64,000 nucleotides of DNA from Robertmurraya andreesenii (GTDB taxonomy: Bacteria; Bacillota; Bacilli; Bacillales; Cytobacillaceae). How positions within the stretch are numbered: position 1 is the first letter of the stretch; each line of letters starts with the position of its first letter. Position numbers and translations under genes: made by a program. The DNA lies in the NCBI RefSeq assembly GCF_030813005.1, contig NZ_JAUSTU010000016.1:12053-76052 (forward strand), given 5' to 3'. Of the stretch, positions 24,263 to 33,000 are shown one piece after another. A model generated the notes under the pieces. It was not told where the DNA came from, searched no databases, and was given only the letters and a program-made list of their open reading frames with translations.

Positions 24263-24583
24263 CTACTTCAGCTTGACCTTGCCGATGTTAAGTAGCTTAT
24301 CCATCTCTTCCGTCGAAGAAGGAATGACATGGGTGAGAATGTCCCCTGCATTGATATACTTTGAAGCCTCATCAACCGCAGCCTCTAAGGCCACCTTGAC
24401 ATCTGAGATTGCCCCAGAGAATTTCACCTGAACTACGACTGGAATTGGTGCTTTATCCCCTGTGGCCGGGTTGTTGACATCGATTCCTTCAATCGTGATA
24501 TTTGCTGCCTTACAAGCCTTGTCCATAGAAGCAAGTGCAACGCTGTAGCCTTGAACCTCCAAAAATCCAACTGCCTTTGCCAT
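24263..24583 (-). CDS. BMC-domain shell protein with enlarged loop before the third strand
   Basis: The 106-residue protein starts AKAVGFLEVQGYSVALASMDKA and contains a single BMC domain. A loop of about 14 residues (DVNNPATGDKAPIP) is inserted between strands at the place where the other shell proteins have a short turn, and the following VVVQVKFSGAISDVK replaces the GSG pore loop. It is the first shell gene after the aldehyde dehydrogenase. It could form hexamers with a different pore, or a minor shell component that docks cargo. Confidence 0.88.
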   Translation of the reverse strand: MAKAVGFLEVQGYSVALASMDKACKAANITIEGIDVNNPATGDKAPIPVVVQVKFSGAISDVKVALEAAVDEASKYINAGDILTHVIPSSTEEMDKLLNIGKVKLK

Positions 24584-24593
24584 ACCTGTTCAC

Positions 24594-26174
24594 CTACCCT
24601 ATGATTCGAAATCCACCTTCAGCGAGAACACATCTTCTTTGTCTTGTAAACGTCTTGGCTGATGTAATGCCTTCACCTGTTGGCCCAGCAATGGTCATTG
24701 TTGTATGCCCTTCTCCTCCGAAGCCAACTCCAGCTAATGAAGAGGCATTTTTGACAAATATTGTGGTTTCAATAGCTCGAGCAAATTTGGTTAAATGATC
24801 GACATTACGTGAGTGCATAATGGCGGTATGTCGATTTCCATGCTCAGCAAGAACGGCTAAATCAATCGCCTGCTCTAAATCCTTCACTCTCACAATTGGG
24901 AAAACGGGCATCATTTGCTCAAGCTGTACAAATGGGTGATCAAAGTCAACCTCACAAATAAGTAGCTTTACATCTCCATTAGCTTGGATACCTAACTTTT
25001 GTAGGAAAGCAGTTGCATCCTTTCCAACCCACTCTTTTGAAACGTGATATTCCCGTTTATTGTCAAGAGAACAACCTCTTGCCTCCTGGTTGATATTTTC
25101 CTCTAAGGCAAAGCTCATTAGTTGCTCCAGTTGCTGCCCATCGAGCATATAAGCTCCGTGGTTTAGCATTTGGAAAATCAAATCATCTGCTACAGAATCG
25201 ATGACAAATAATTCTTTTTCTGCGATACATAAAAGGTTGTTATCAAAAGAGGCACCCTCTATAATGCTCTTGGCTGCTTTTTCTAAGTCCGCTGTTTCAT
25301 CCACGATTACTGGAGGATTCCCTGCACCTGCACCAATCGCTTTTTTACCGGATTTGAGCAGAGTCTTCACCAGTCCTGGCCCACCGGTACCAACCAATAA
25401 TCTCACCTTTGGACTCTCGATAATCACATTAAGTGTATCGAGTGTTGGATTTTTCACCATTGTGATAAGGTTCTCTGGACCGCCAGCCTGTTGAATGGCT
25501 TTGTTCAATAAATCAACCACAAATGCACACGAATGTTTAGATGATGGATGAACATTTAATACAACAGCATTTCCTGATGCTAGTATTCCAATTGAGTTAT
25601 TGATGATGGTCTCAGTTGGGTTTGTGACCGGAGTAACAGCACCAATAAGTCCAAATGGAGCTTGTTCTACAATGGTTAGGCCATCATCTCCAGAGAAGGC
25701 GTTGGTTGTTAAATCTTCTGTACCCGGTGTTTTGCTTGCAACTAGCTCATGTTTGGCCACTTTGTCTTCATAACGGCCAAGCTTAGTTTCCTCGTACACC
25801 ATTTTTGCTAGCTGTTCTTTATGCTCAAGCACGGTAGCACGAATTGCTGAAATGATCTGCTCCCTTTCCTTAAGCTGAAACCGCTTTAAATATTCTCGTT
25901 GAGCAAGGTAGGCAGCTTCAATTGCATCTTCCATCTTCTCAAAAACACCAGCAAGGCCAGTATTTTGAGAGGATGGAGTCATTGCGGATGAAGCAATGCC
26001 CTGATTTTGATGTACAGCCATCTTCATCTGAATTGGCTGGATGGTTTGATGGCTATGATCAGAATTGGATGCTGCTACGTGCTCTGTTGATTCTGGTGCT
26101 GACTGAGCATTAATATTTTGTAGGACGGACTGGATAATCTTTTGGATGTCCTGCTCTGTCATATGAACTGTCAT
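24594..26174 (-). CDS. CoA-acylating aldehyde dehydrogenase, microcompartment type (PduP/EutE-like)
   Basis: The enzyme oxidises an aldehyde with NAD+ and CoA to acyl-CoA. The 526-residue protein has an N-terminal amphipathic helix (about residues 6-22, TEQDIQKIIQSVLQNIN) and a disordered linker to about residue 70, the usual encapsulation signal of PduP/EutE proteins. The catalytic domain follows with the catalytic Cys316 in DNNLLCIAEK, the TPVTNPTETIINN motif and the GTGGPGLV nucleotide loop. The ATG at 26174 has an AGGAGGAGGAAGGC site. It is the second gene of the operon, directly after the aldolase, so its substrate should be the aldehyde produced by that enzyme. Confidence 0.93.
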   Translation of the reverse strand: MTVHMTEQDIQKIIQSVLQNINAQSAPESTEHVAASNSDHSHQTIQPIQMKMAVHQNQGIASSAMTPSSQNTGLAGVFEKMEDAIEAAYLAQREYLKRFQLKEREQIISAIRATVLEHKEQLAKMVYEETKLGRYEDKVAKHELVASKTPGTEDLTTNAFSGDDGLTIVEQAPFGLIGAVTPVTNPTETIINNSIGILASGNAVVLNVHPSSKHSCAFVVDLLNKAIQQAGGPENLITMVKNPTLDTLNVIIESPKVRLLVGTGGPGLVKTLLKSGKKAIGAGAGNPPVIVDETADLEKAAKSIIEGASFDNNLLCIAEKELFVIDSVADDLIFQMLNHGAYMLDGQQLEQLMSFALEENINQEARGCSLDNKREYHVSKEWVGKDATAFLQKLGIQANGDVKLLICEVDFDHPFVQLEQMMPVFPIVRVKDLEQAIDLAVLAEHGNRHTAIMHSRNVDHLTKFARAIETTIFVKNASSLAGVGFGGEGHTTMTIAGPTGEGITSAKTFTRQRRCVLAEGGFRIIG

Positions 26175-26188
26175 GCCTTCCTCCTCCT

Positions 26189-26977
26189 TTAATTCTTTAA
26201 GTACTTACTTACAATTTCTTCTGTTACCTTTCGAACAACGCTCTCAATCATTTCTTCCTTCTCACCACGTTTTGGGCTGTTTCCTTTTACCTCGCAAGGT
26301 GGCATTCCGCCCGTCTTGATGCCCATGGACTCACGAATGTTAATAAGGTCTGAAACCTGTGAGCAATTTAATTCATTGGTTTTATTAATAATGTTATTGG
26401 AATACATCAGCATAAGCGCATAATGCTCCAACGATTCCATACGATAATAGGCTTGAATTAAGTCTGCTCCCCATGTTAATGCTCCGTGATTCGCTAAGAG
26501 AACCGCATTATAATCCTTGCAATAAGGTGCGATCGAATCAGGGACTTCCTGTGTTCCTGGGGTTGCGTAAGGAGCAACAGGAACCGTTCCTAAAATAACG
26601 ACAGCCTCTGGTGACACAGGCTTATCTAAATCAATTCCTGCAATGGCAAATGAAGTAGCAACAGGGGGATGTGCGTGAACAACTGCATTTACCTCAGGAT
26701 TTTCATTATAAACGCGAAGGTGCATCTTTACTTCTGATGACGGTTTCATTTTCCCTGACAATACCTTCCCCGAGAGATCCATCTTCACCATCATATCCGG
26801 CGTCATGAACCCTTTGCTTACCCCCGTAGGCGTGGTCCAAATTGTATTAGGTCCAACCTTTACCGAGATATTTCCATCGTTAGCAGCTACAAAGTTCTTG
26901 TTATATATGCGTCTTCCAATCTCACAGATTAGCTTTTTTGCCTCAAAGTCCGAGTAATACTTCGGCTTATCTTTCAT
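26189..26977 (-). CDS. Class II sugar-phosphate aldolase with C-terminal encapsulation peptide
   Basis: The 262-residue protein belongs to the FucA/RhaD/AraD (aldolase II/adducin) family, which cleaves ketose-1-phosphates to dihydroxyacetone phosphate and an aldehyde. Catalytic Glu82 (SSEVKMH) and zinc ligands His101/His103 (HAHPP) and His164 (NHGALTWG) are visible. The enzyme proper ends near residue 220; a linker with KRGEKEE and a C-terminal helix (EEMIESVVRKVTEEIVSKYL) follow, typical of shell-targeted aldolases. The ATG at 26977 has an AAGGAGATG site; the longer frame is upstream leader. With mtnK and mtnA nearby, 5-deoxyribulose-1-phosphate or methylthioribulose-1-phosphate is the likely substrate, although fuculose-1-phosphate cannot be excluded from sequence. 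Confidence 0.9.
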   Translation of the reverse strand: MKDKPKYYSDFEAKKLICEIGRRIYNKNFVAANDGNISVKVGPNTIWTTPTGVSKGFMTPDMMVKMDLSGKVLSGKMKPSSEVKMHLRVYNENPEVNAVVHAHPPVATSFAIAGIDLDKPVSPEAVVILGTVPVAPYATPGTQEVPDSIAPYCKDYNAVLLANHGALTWGADLIQAYYRMESLEHYALMLMYSNNIINKTNELNCSQVSDLINIRESMGIKTGGMPPCEVKGNSPKRGEKEEMIESVVRKVTEEIVSKYLKN

Positions 26978-27073
26978 AAAATACATCTCCTTTCCCAAAT
27001 ACCTCTTATTTCTATTTCTCCTTTGAATCCCTAAACCAAAGGAATGATAAATTCGCATCTATAATTCTATTTA

Positions 27074-27102
27074 ATTTTCCTATTTTTATGTGGTTTTGTC
27101 AA
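27074..27102 (-). promoter_or_regulatory. Promoter of the microcompartment operon
   Basis: On the minus strand a perfect TTGACA (27097-27102) is 17 bases from GAAAAT (27074-27079), about 90 bases before the aldolase ATG. AAAACC-type repeats sit on both sides of the -35 box. Confidence 0.65.
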
Positions 27103-27120
27103 ATGATATTTTGGTTTTAT
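27087..27120. promoter_or_regulatory. Direct repeat, probable DeoR-type operator of the microcompartment operon
   Basis: Two copies of a TGGTTTT-centred element (GG at 27092 and 27113) lie 21 bases apart, i.e. two helix turns. On the minus strand they read AAAACCACAT and AAAACCAAAATATCAT and bracket the -35 box. The same motif occurs upstream of the transporter operon. A single related copy (TATTTTGGTAAAGG, about 27213-27226) lies close to the -35 region of the repressor gene. The remainder of 26978-27292 is AT-rich and shows nothing else. Confidence 0.5.
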
Positions 27121-27292
27121 AGTTATTTTTTGTTGTTTCTTCTTTTATCTTATCTAGCCTTCAGTCTTTGTAATTGAATATACCATTGTATATTCTCATT
27201 TATTTTCCTGTATATTTTGGTAAAGGATTTATTAAACCCACAAAACATGCTATAATTTTTTCTACAATACAAATTAACTTAAGGAGAAAACC

Positions 27293-28054
27293 ATGCTTCC
27301 TATCGCTCGGAAAAATAAGATCAAGGAAATTATTTTGGAAAAAAAGAGTGTAACTGTCGCAGATTTAACGAAACAATTCAGTGTCACAGAAGAAACAATT
27401 CGAAGAGATTTAAAACAGCTTGAAGAGGAAGGAGTCCTCACTAGAACCTATGGTGGCGCTTATGTATCTGACGGTGTTCAGAATGATGTAAACGTAAATT
27501 TACGTGAACATATTCATGTTGAAGGTAAAAAGAAAATTGCTGCCAAATGCATTTCCATGATAAAAAATGGGGATTCTATCTTTCTTGATGCCTCCACTAC
27601 TTCGCTTATGATTGCTAGTATGTTGGAGGATAAAAAGTTAACGGTTGTCACGAATTCCTTAAAGGTTATTAACAGTCTGATTGAGAAGCCAAACATTAAT
27701 ATTGTCGTGATTGGAGGTACTCTCTCTCCTAGTTCTTTATCAAATGTCGGCAGAAGCTCAGAATACACAATGAAACACTATTTTTTTGACACCGCATTCA
27801 TTTCCTGCCGTTCCGTCAGTATGCAGCATGGAATTACGGATTCCAACGAGCAGCAGGCGGGGATTCGGAAGCTTGCTGCAGAGCACGCCAATAACGTTTA
27901 TCTGATTGCCGATTATACCAAATTTGATAAGACATCTTTTGCAAGAATATGTGATTTTGATCAAATCAACCATGTAGTAGTGGACAACAAACTTTCGCTG
28001 GAATGGAAGCAGTTCCTTAGAGAACAAAATATTACATTATACGAATGTGAATAG
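27293..28054 (+). CDS. DeoR/GlpR-family transcriptional repressor
   Basis: The 253-residue protein has the N-terminal DeoR helix-turn-helix (about residues 5-57; SVTEETIRRDLKQLEEEGVLTRTYGGA is the signature, quoted here in two parts) and a C-terminal sugar-phosphate sensing domain with DASTTSLMIA, TNSLKVINSL and the IGGTLSPSSL motif. Members usually bind a phosphorylated sugar intermediate as inducer. It is divergent from the microcompartment operon and converges on mtnA, and so is placed to control both. A good AAGGAG ribosome site and a TATAAT (27251-27256) precede it. The natural inducer may be the ribulose-1-phosphate intermediate; this is inference. Confidence 0.9.
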   Translation: MLPIARKNKIKEIILEKKSVTVADLTKQFSVTEETIRRDLKQLEEEGVLTRTYGGAYVSDGVQNDVNVNLREHIHVEGKKKIAAKCISMIKNGDSIFLDASTTSLMIASMLEDKKLTVVTNSLKVINSLIEKPNINIVVIGGTLSPSSLSNVGRSSEYTMKHYFFDTAFISCRSVSMQHGITDSNEQQAGIRKLAAEHANNVYLIADYTKFDKTSFARICDFDQINHVVVDNKLSLEWKQFLREQNITLYECE

Positions 28055-28082
28055 AAAGCGCCCAAGGGGCGTTTTCTTTTTT
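28055..28082 (+). terminator. Intrinsic terminator of the DeoR gene
   Basis: AAAGCGCCC and GGGGCGTTTT form a short GC-rich stem right after the stop codon, followed by CTTTTTT. Confidence 0.85.
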
Positions 28083-28090
28083 CTAGATAT

Positions 28091-28126
28091 AGAAAAGCTG
28101 AGCAGGATTCCAACTCAGCTTTTTCT
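28091..28126. terminator. Bidirectional terminator, mainly of the mtnA operon
   Basis: A perfect 10-base stem AAAAGCTGAG/CTCAGCTTTT with an 11-base loop lies between the convergent deoR and mtnA genes with T tracts on both strands. Confidence 0.88.
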
Positions 28127-28129
28127 TAT

Positions 28130-29194
28130 CTATTTTTTAAACATTTGTGGCAATGATTCAGTAAAAGGCGCATAGGCAATTCCTTTTTCAGTAATAATTC
28201 CAGTGATTAAGGAATGATCAGTCACATCAAAGCAAGGATTATAGGTTTTCACATTCTCCGGTGCCATTGGCTTTTCATACCATTTGCTTGTAATTTCCTC
28301 AGATGGTCTAAGCTCAATGTGAATGTCGTCCCCTGTCTTACATTCTAAGTCAATTGTTGATAGCGGAGCACAGACATAGAATGGAATATTATAATGCTTA
28401 GCTAATATAGCGACGCCGGAGGTACCGATTTTGTTTGCTGTATCACCATTCTCAGCTACCCTGTCACAACCAACTAAGACAGCCTGGATTTTGCCCTCCT
28501 TCATGACAATAGAGGCCATGTTATCACAAATCAACGTTACATCAACACCAGCTTTTTCAAGCTCCCATGCTGTTAAGCGTGCCCCTTGAAGCAACGGTCT
28601 CGTTTCATCAGCATAAACCTTGAAATCATACCCTTTTTCTTGACCTAAGTAAATGGGCGCTAGAGCGGTTCCGTATTTTGCGGTTGCAATGGTACCAGCG
28701 TTACAATGAGTTAAAATACCCCAGCCTGGCTCAAGGACTGATAAAGCATATTTTCCAATCGATTCGCAAATTTGCTCGTCTTCAGCACGAATAAGTTCAG
28801 CTTCCTCTTTTAAGGCCGCCTTTACCTCAGCAGGAGTCTTGCCTTCTTCAGCTTTAAAACGGTCTTCCATTCGATTCAACGCCCAGAAAAGATTAACCGC
28901 AGTTGGTCTAGATGATGCTAGATATTCCTTTACCTTTTTAAAGTCTTCATAGAGACCATCATAGGTATCAGCAGTTGATTTTTTTGTTCCTAAATAAACC
29001 CCATATCCAGCAGCAATCCCTATTGCCGGCGCTCCACGAACCTTCAATTGATAGATAGCATCCCAGACATCTTCCATTTCCTTTAGTTCAAGAAATACGG
29101 TTTCATTTGGTAAAACGGTTTGGTCTAGCAAAATTAACGTGCTATTTTCATCATCTAATTTAACTGATTGAATGACTTCAACAGGATTTCCCAT
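28130..29194 (-). CDS. mtnA: S-methyl-5-thioribose-1-phosphate isomerase
   Basis: MtnA converts the aldose 1-phosphate of methylthioribose to the ketose (methylthioribulose-1-phosphate); homologues also accept 5-deoxyribose-1-phosphate. The 354-residue protein has the family motifs RGAPAIG (53-59), catalytic Cys164 in THCNAGTIAT and Asp244 in VGCDRVAENGD. The length is typical. It is one base after mtnK and is the last gene of the transport operon. No mtnB, mtnW, mtnX or mtnD is present in the window, so in this context the product is expected to go to the aldolase rather than through full methionine salvage. It carries no shell-targeting helix. Confidence 0.93.
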   Translation of the reverse strand: MGNPVEVIQSVKLDDENSTLILLDQTVLPNETVFLELKEMEDVWDAIYQLKVRGAPAIGIAAGYGVYLGTKKSTADTYDGLYEDFKKVKEYLASSRPTAVNLFWALNRMEDRFKAEEGKTPAEVKAALKEEAELIRAEDEQICESIGKYALSVLEPGWGILTHCNAGTIATAKYGTALAPIYLGQEKGYDFKVYADETRPLLQGARLTAWELEKAGVDVTLICDNMASIVMKEGKIQAVLVGCDRVAENGDTANKIGTSGVAILAKHYNIPFYVCAPLSTIDLECKTGDDIHIELRPSEEITSKWYEKPMAPENVKTYNPCFDVTDHSLITGIITEKGIAYAPFTESLPQMFKK

Positions 29195-29195
29195 T

Positions 29196-30434
29196 TTACT
29201 TCGCCTCCATTAAAAACTGTTCTTCAGCTGATTTCAGAACGTCAATAAAGTTATCGCCTGTCTTCATATTTTCACGGTTTAGAATGAAGGTCTTACCAAC
29301 GGTTAAACAGATTTTTTCAGCGAGTACGCGGGCCTTTTCGTCTGAAATGACTGTAATATCCTTCACATGGGCTAAGCCTATAATTCTTCTAATCAACTCA
29401 TGCCCTGCGATCGCAGCTGTATCCCTTAAGACTGTACCAAGATAGTATTCTTTAAAGCCCTTGTACTTCGCAACAAACTCAGTCGCATGTTCATCCCATG
29501 CCTTAGAGAATTTCTCATTAAATAAATCGATGATATCTTTGATTGTGTTTGTTAAGTAGGCAACATAATCTTGTCTTTCTACATCATTTTCAATCGTGAA
29601 CAGCGCATTTGCATAGGCAAAGGTTAAGTTAGCTATCACATTCCCGATATCATAGCCAGCTGGTCCATAGAAAGCAAACTCTGGGTCAAAGACCTTTGTG
29701 GAGTCTTCCTTAATAAATACAGAGCCTGTATGAAGATCCCCATGAACAAGTGACTGGGCATTTGTCATAAATTCAAACTTAATTTTTGCTGTTTCAAGCT
29801 TTAATGCCTCATCATCCCAGATGGTTTCCTTCACAAAATCTCCTGTTCCAGGAGTGACATCATTGCGTGGACAGTCATAGAATGGCTCAGTAAATACTAA
29901 ATCCTCAGAGATTTCACAAAGCTCTGGATTTATAAAGCTTTTTACAAGCGCCTTCTTTTCTTTATGCTCCATCACCACATCGGAAGTAAGCAATAATGTA
30001 TTTACAAGGAATGTAGAAATATGGTCAGCAAAAAGCGGAAATTTCTTATGCTTTATTAAAGCGCCTCTCATCATTTCATGGTCTGATAAGTCTTCCATCG
30101 CACAGCAGTTCATGATTGGATCATATTTATATACTTCTGGCACATATCCAGGAGCTAATTTGTATTGCAGCTTTAGGATTTCACTTTCAATTCGGTTGCG
30201 ATCCGGTGATAGCTTAAATTCATCAGAAATACGAGCTATCGGTCCTGCCTGCTTAATAATGACGGACTTATTTGTTTTCGAATCAACCACTTTGAATACA
30301 TAGTTTAGATTACCATCCCCGATTTCCTTACAGGTCAGTTCAGCATCCTCTTGGAAGAAGTCAAGATGTCTCTTTGCGTATTCAATTGCATCACTTTCTG
30401 TCATCGTAAAGTATTCTTTAGTGAAATCTTTCAT
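29196..30434 (-). CDS. mtnK: S-methyl-5-thioribose kinase
   Basis: MtnK phosphorylates the anomeric hydroxyl of methylthioribose with ATP; related enzymes act on 5-deoxyribose. The 412-residue protein has the protein-kinase-like fold with GDGNLNYVFKV (nucleotide loop), VIIKQAG (lysine), LVHGDLHTGSVFI (catalytic loop) and VFDPEFAFYGPAGYDIGN (metal site), all typical of MtnK. The length matches. It follows the permease by 16 bases and precedes mtnA by one base. This links uptake of the sugar to its activation in the cytosol before it can enter the shell. Confidence 0.94.
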   Translation of the reverse strand: MKDFTKEYFTMTESDAIEYAKRHLDFFQEDAELTCKEIGDGNLNYVFKVVDSKTNKSVIIKQAGPIARISDEFKLSPDRNRIESEILKLQYKLAPGYVPEVYKYDPIMNCCAMEDLSDHEMMRGALIKHKKFPLFADHISTFLVNTLLLTSDVVMEHKEKKALVKSFINPELCEISEDLVFTEPFYDCPRNDVTPGTGDFVKETIWDDEALKLETAKIKFEFMTNAQSLVHGDLHTGSVFIKEDSTKVFDPEFAFYGPAGYDIGNVIANLTFAYANALFTIENDVERQDYVAYLTNTIKDIIDLFNEKFSKAWDEHATEFVAKYKGFKEYYLGTVLRDTAAIAGHELIRRIIGLAHVKDITVISDEKARVLAEKICLTVGKTFILNRENMKTGDNFIDVLKSAEEQFLMEAK

Positions 30435-30450
30435 GATAATCCCTCCAGGC

Positions 30451-31452
30451 TTATTTCTGTTTATAGTAAGTTAAAGCAAGAGCAAGCGCTAACACAGTCC
30501 CTTTGACAATATCCATCGCATAATATGGGACAGACATCATAACTAATCCATTGGAAAGAATTCCTATTAACACCGCACCAACAAATGTTCCAAAGGCATT
30601 TGGTTTTCCTGCACCTAATACAGATAAACCGATAAATGATGCTGCAACCGCATCCATTAAGTACGGAGCACCTGAATTGATTTCTGCAGTCATTACACGT
30701 GAAGCTAACACGATTCCACCAATTGCTGCGAATGTCGCTGAAAGTAAATAAGCTAGAATCTTATACTTATTAACAGGAATACCAGATAATCTTGCTGCTT
30801 CTTTGTTTCCACCAATCACATACATGTAACGGCCATGTTTCGTATAATTCAAGAAGATGTGAACGACTGCAACAACAACGACCATGATGATAATAATCCA
30901 CGGAACCTGTCCAATTTTTGAGAAAACCGGAGAAATTAATCCTGTAGAAAAACTACCATCTGGCATAATCATATTTTCTGAAACTGTTGCACCCTTTGTG
31001 TAAGTAAGGGCAATTCCTTGTACGATAAACATGGTTGCTAACGTCATGAGCATATCCGGAATTTTCACTTTAACAATCATAAAGGAGTTGAATGCTCCGA
31101 CCACTAACGCTGCAGCCACTGCTGCCAGAATGGCTACAAAAATATTTTGTGAAAACCATACAAACATGGAGATGACAACAGCATTTGACAGAGATACAGT
31201 TGATCCCACCGATAAATCAAATCCATCAACGGATAAAGAAATCGTAATCCCGATCGCAATAATCGTTACGATGGATATAGATCTTAAAATATTGACAATA
31301 TTTGCCCCTTGGATAAAGCTCGGATTCGCAACTGCGAAAATCACAATTAGTGCAAAAATCGTGATGATCGTTCCATATTTATAGAGAAACTCAAAAAGCT
31401 CAAATCCCTTTTTTTCGGGCTTTGATGTTTGAACAGGATTTGCTGAGTTCAT
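30451..31452 (-). CDS. Ribose-type ABC transporter permease
   Basis: The 333-residue protein is an RbsC-family permease with about 8-10 predicted helices and family motifs DLSVGSTVSLSNAV near residue 70 and the GGNKEAARLSGIPV loop that contacts the ATPase. The first 30 residues are hydrophilic. The ATG at 31452 has the AGGAGGTAAATAG ribosome site; a longer frame opens in the ATPase gene and is not needed. It lies between the ATPase gene and mtnK. It is expected to import a pentose derivative such as 5-deoxyribose or methylthioribose. Confidence 0.92.
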   Translation of the reverse strand: MNSANPVQTSKPEKKGFELFEFLYKYGTIITIFALIVIFAVANPSFIQGANIVNILRSISIVTIIAIGITISLSVDGFDLSVGSTVSLSNAVVISMFVWFSQNIFVAILAAVAAALVVGAFNSFMIVKVKIPDMLMTLATMFIVQGIALTYTKGATVSENMIMPDGSFSTGLISPVFSKIGQVPWIIIIMVVVVAVVHIFLNYTKHGRYMYVIGGNKEAARLSGIPVNKYKILAYLLSATFAAIGGIVLASRVMTAEINSGAPYLMDAVAASFIGLSVLGAGKPNAFGTFVGAVLIGILSNGLVMMSVPYYAMDIVKGTVLALALALTYYKQK

Positions 31453-31453
31453 T

Positions 31454-32956
31454 CTATTTACCTCCTGTTGAATAGAATAGTAATTCTTCTTCATTTGTGG
31501 ATTTCGTTTCTAGTTCTTTCGCTACTTCCCCGTCATATACAACGTACACACGGTCTGTGATGCCAAGTATTTCTGATAGCTCACAGGAGGCATAGATGAT
31601 TGATTTACCCCGCTTTGCTAATCCAGATATCAGTTCAAAAATATCCTTCTTCGCTCCAACGTCTACCCCTTTTGTTGGTTCATCAAAAATGTAGACCTCC
31701 GCATCAGCAATTAACCATTTCCCGATGGCCACCTTCTGCTGATTTCCACCCGATAAATTCTGCACCTTGGCTTCTGATGAAGGTGTCTTAATCCCAAGAT
31801 CTGAGATCATGGTTTTTGATATTTTCTTTTCTCCTCTTGTATCTACAAAGCTAAGAAACTTTGAGAACTTTCCTAGACTTGCAGATGTAAGGTTCGTAGA
31901 AACAGACTCTTGAACAAGAATTCCTTCTTTTCGTCTTTCCTCTGGTACAAGGGCAATACCTTTTCTTACAGCATCATCTGGGCCTTTAATTTTCACAGTT
32001 TTCCCTCGGATTGAGATTTCTCCCGCTGTGATTTTGGAAGCACCAAATATCGCTTTACAAATTTCTGTTTTACCCGCACCCACAAGGCCTGCTATCCCTA
32101 CAATTTCACCTTCATTTACTTGCATGCTAAAATTCTTCACTAAGCCTGTATCATGAAGTCCTTGCACCTTAAGGACGGTATCTCCAATTTCAACGTGGTA
32201 CTTAGGGAACTGGTCTTCCAGTTTTTCACCAAGCATATGTTCCACGACCTTGTTTTGTGTTGTTTCAGCAATCTTTTCTTTGATTACAAACTCACCATTT
32301 TTCATAACGGTAATTTCTTCACAGATTTCGAATAACTCCGGCAGTCGATGGGAGATAAAAATAACTCCAACATCTTCCTTAACAAGTTCTCTTACAATTC
32401 TAAAAAGCTCCGTTGTCTCGGAGTGACTGAGCGGCGCTGTCGGCTCATCCAAAATCAAAAATTTACATTGCTTCGAAATTGATCTAGCGATGAGAACCAT
32501 TTGTTTTTCCGCCAAAGTTAACTCACTGACAAGTTTCTTGGAAGATATTTTTATGTTCATTCTTTTTAATATTTCTGTTGCCTTTTGATGAATGTGTTTC
32601 CATTTCACAAACTGGCTTTTTCCCATATCGTTGACCGTTTCATTCAACATGATGTTCTCGCCAACAGTTAAATAAGGAACAAGCGCTGTATCTACCTCTT
32701 GATAAACAATTTGGATTCCATAATCCTGTGCATCCTTAGGTGTACGAATATCTACTTTTTTACCATCTAAGTAAATTTCACCTGTATAGTGACCATATGC
32801 TCCAGATAAAACCTTCATTAGCGTTGATTTACCAGCTCCGTTGGCACCAATAAGGGCATGAGTCGTACCCGTTCTAGTGGAAAAATCCACCTCATTCAAT
32901 GCCTTTACACCTGGGAATTCAATGGAGATTTTTTTCATTTCGAGTAATGTTGACAC
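31454..32956 (-). CDS. Ribose-type ABC transporter, double ATPase
   Basis: The 500-residue protein is an RbsA/MglA-type fusion of two ATP-binding domains. Domain one has Walker A GANGAGKSTLMK, a Q loop IVYQEVDT and Walker B FLILDEPTAPLS; domain two has GLVGAGKTEICK, the LSGGNQQKVAIGKWL signature and VYIFDEPTKGVDVG. The length is the family norm. It lies behind the binding-protein gene with a 100-base gap that contains a strong hairpin. It powers the permease encoded by the next gene. Confidence 0.95.
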   Translation of the reverse strand: MSTLLEMKKISIEFPGVKALNEVDFSTRTGTTHALIGANGAGKSTLMKVLSGAYGHYTGEIYLDGKKVDIRTPKDAQDYGIQIVYQEVDTALVPYLTVGENIMLNETVNDMGKSQFVKWKHIHQKATEILKRMNIKISSKKLVSELTLAEKQMVLIARSISKQCKFLILDEPTAPLSHSETTELFRIVRELVKEDVGVIFISHRLPELFEICEEITVMKNGEFVIKEKIAETTQNKVVEHMLGEKLEDQFPKYHVEIGDTVLKVQGLHDTGLVKNFSMQVNEGEIVGIAGLVGAGKTEICKAIFGASKITAGEISIRGKTVKIKGPDDAVRKGIALVPEERRKEGILVQESVSTNLTSASLGKFSKFLSFVDTRGEKKISKTMISDLGIKTPSSEAKVQNLSGGNQQKVAIGKWLIADAEVYIFDEPTKGVDVGAKKDIFELISGLAKRGKSIIYASCELSEILGITDRVYVVYDGEVAKELETKSTNEEELLFYSTGGK

Positions 32957-33000
32957 CGTTTATCCTCCTTCCATTTAAACGCCACGGGCTTATCGGTAAT

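Noticed and set aside
26189..26977. Fucose or rhamnose metabolosome
   Set aside because: The aldolase fold would allow it, but there is no fuculokinase, isomerase, mutarotase or lactaldehyde reductase; the kinase and isomerase present are of MtnK/MtnA type. Kept as an alternative in the entry.
27293..28054. Minus-strand open frames (84 and 89 codons) inside the DeoR gene
   Set aside because: Shadows of the regulator gene without ribosome sites or recognisable protein features.
28130..30434. Complete methionine salvage pathway
   Set aside because: Only mtnK and mtnA are present; mtnB, mtnW, mtnX and mtnD are not in the window.
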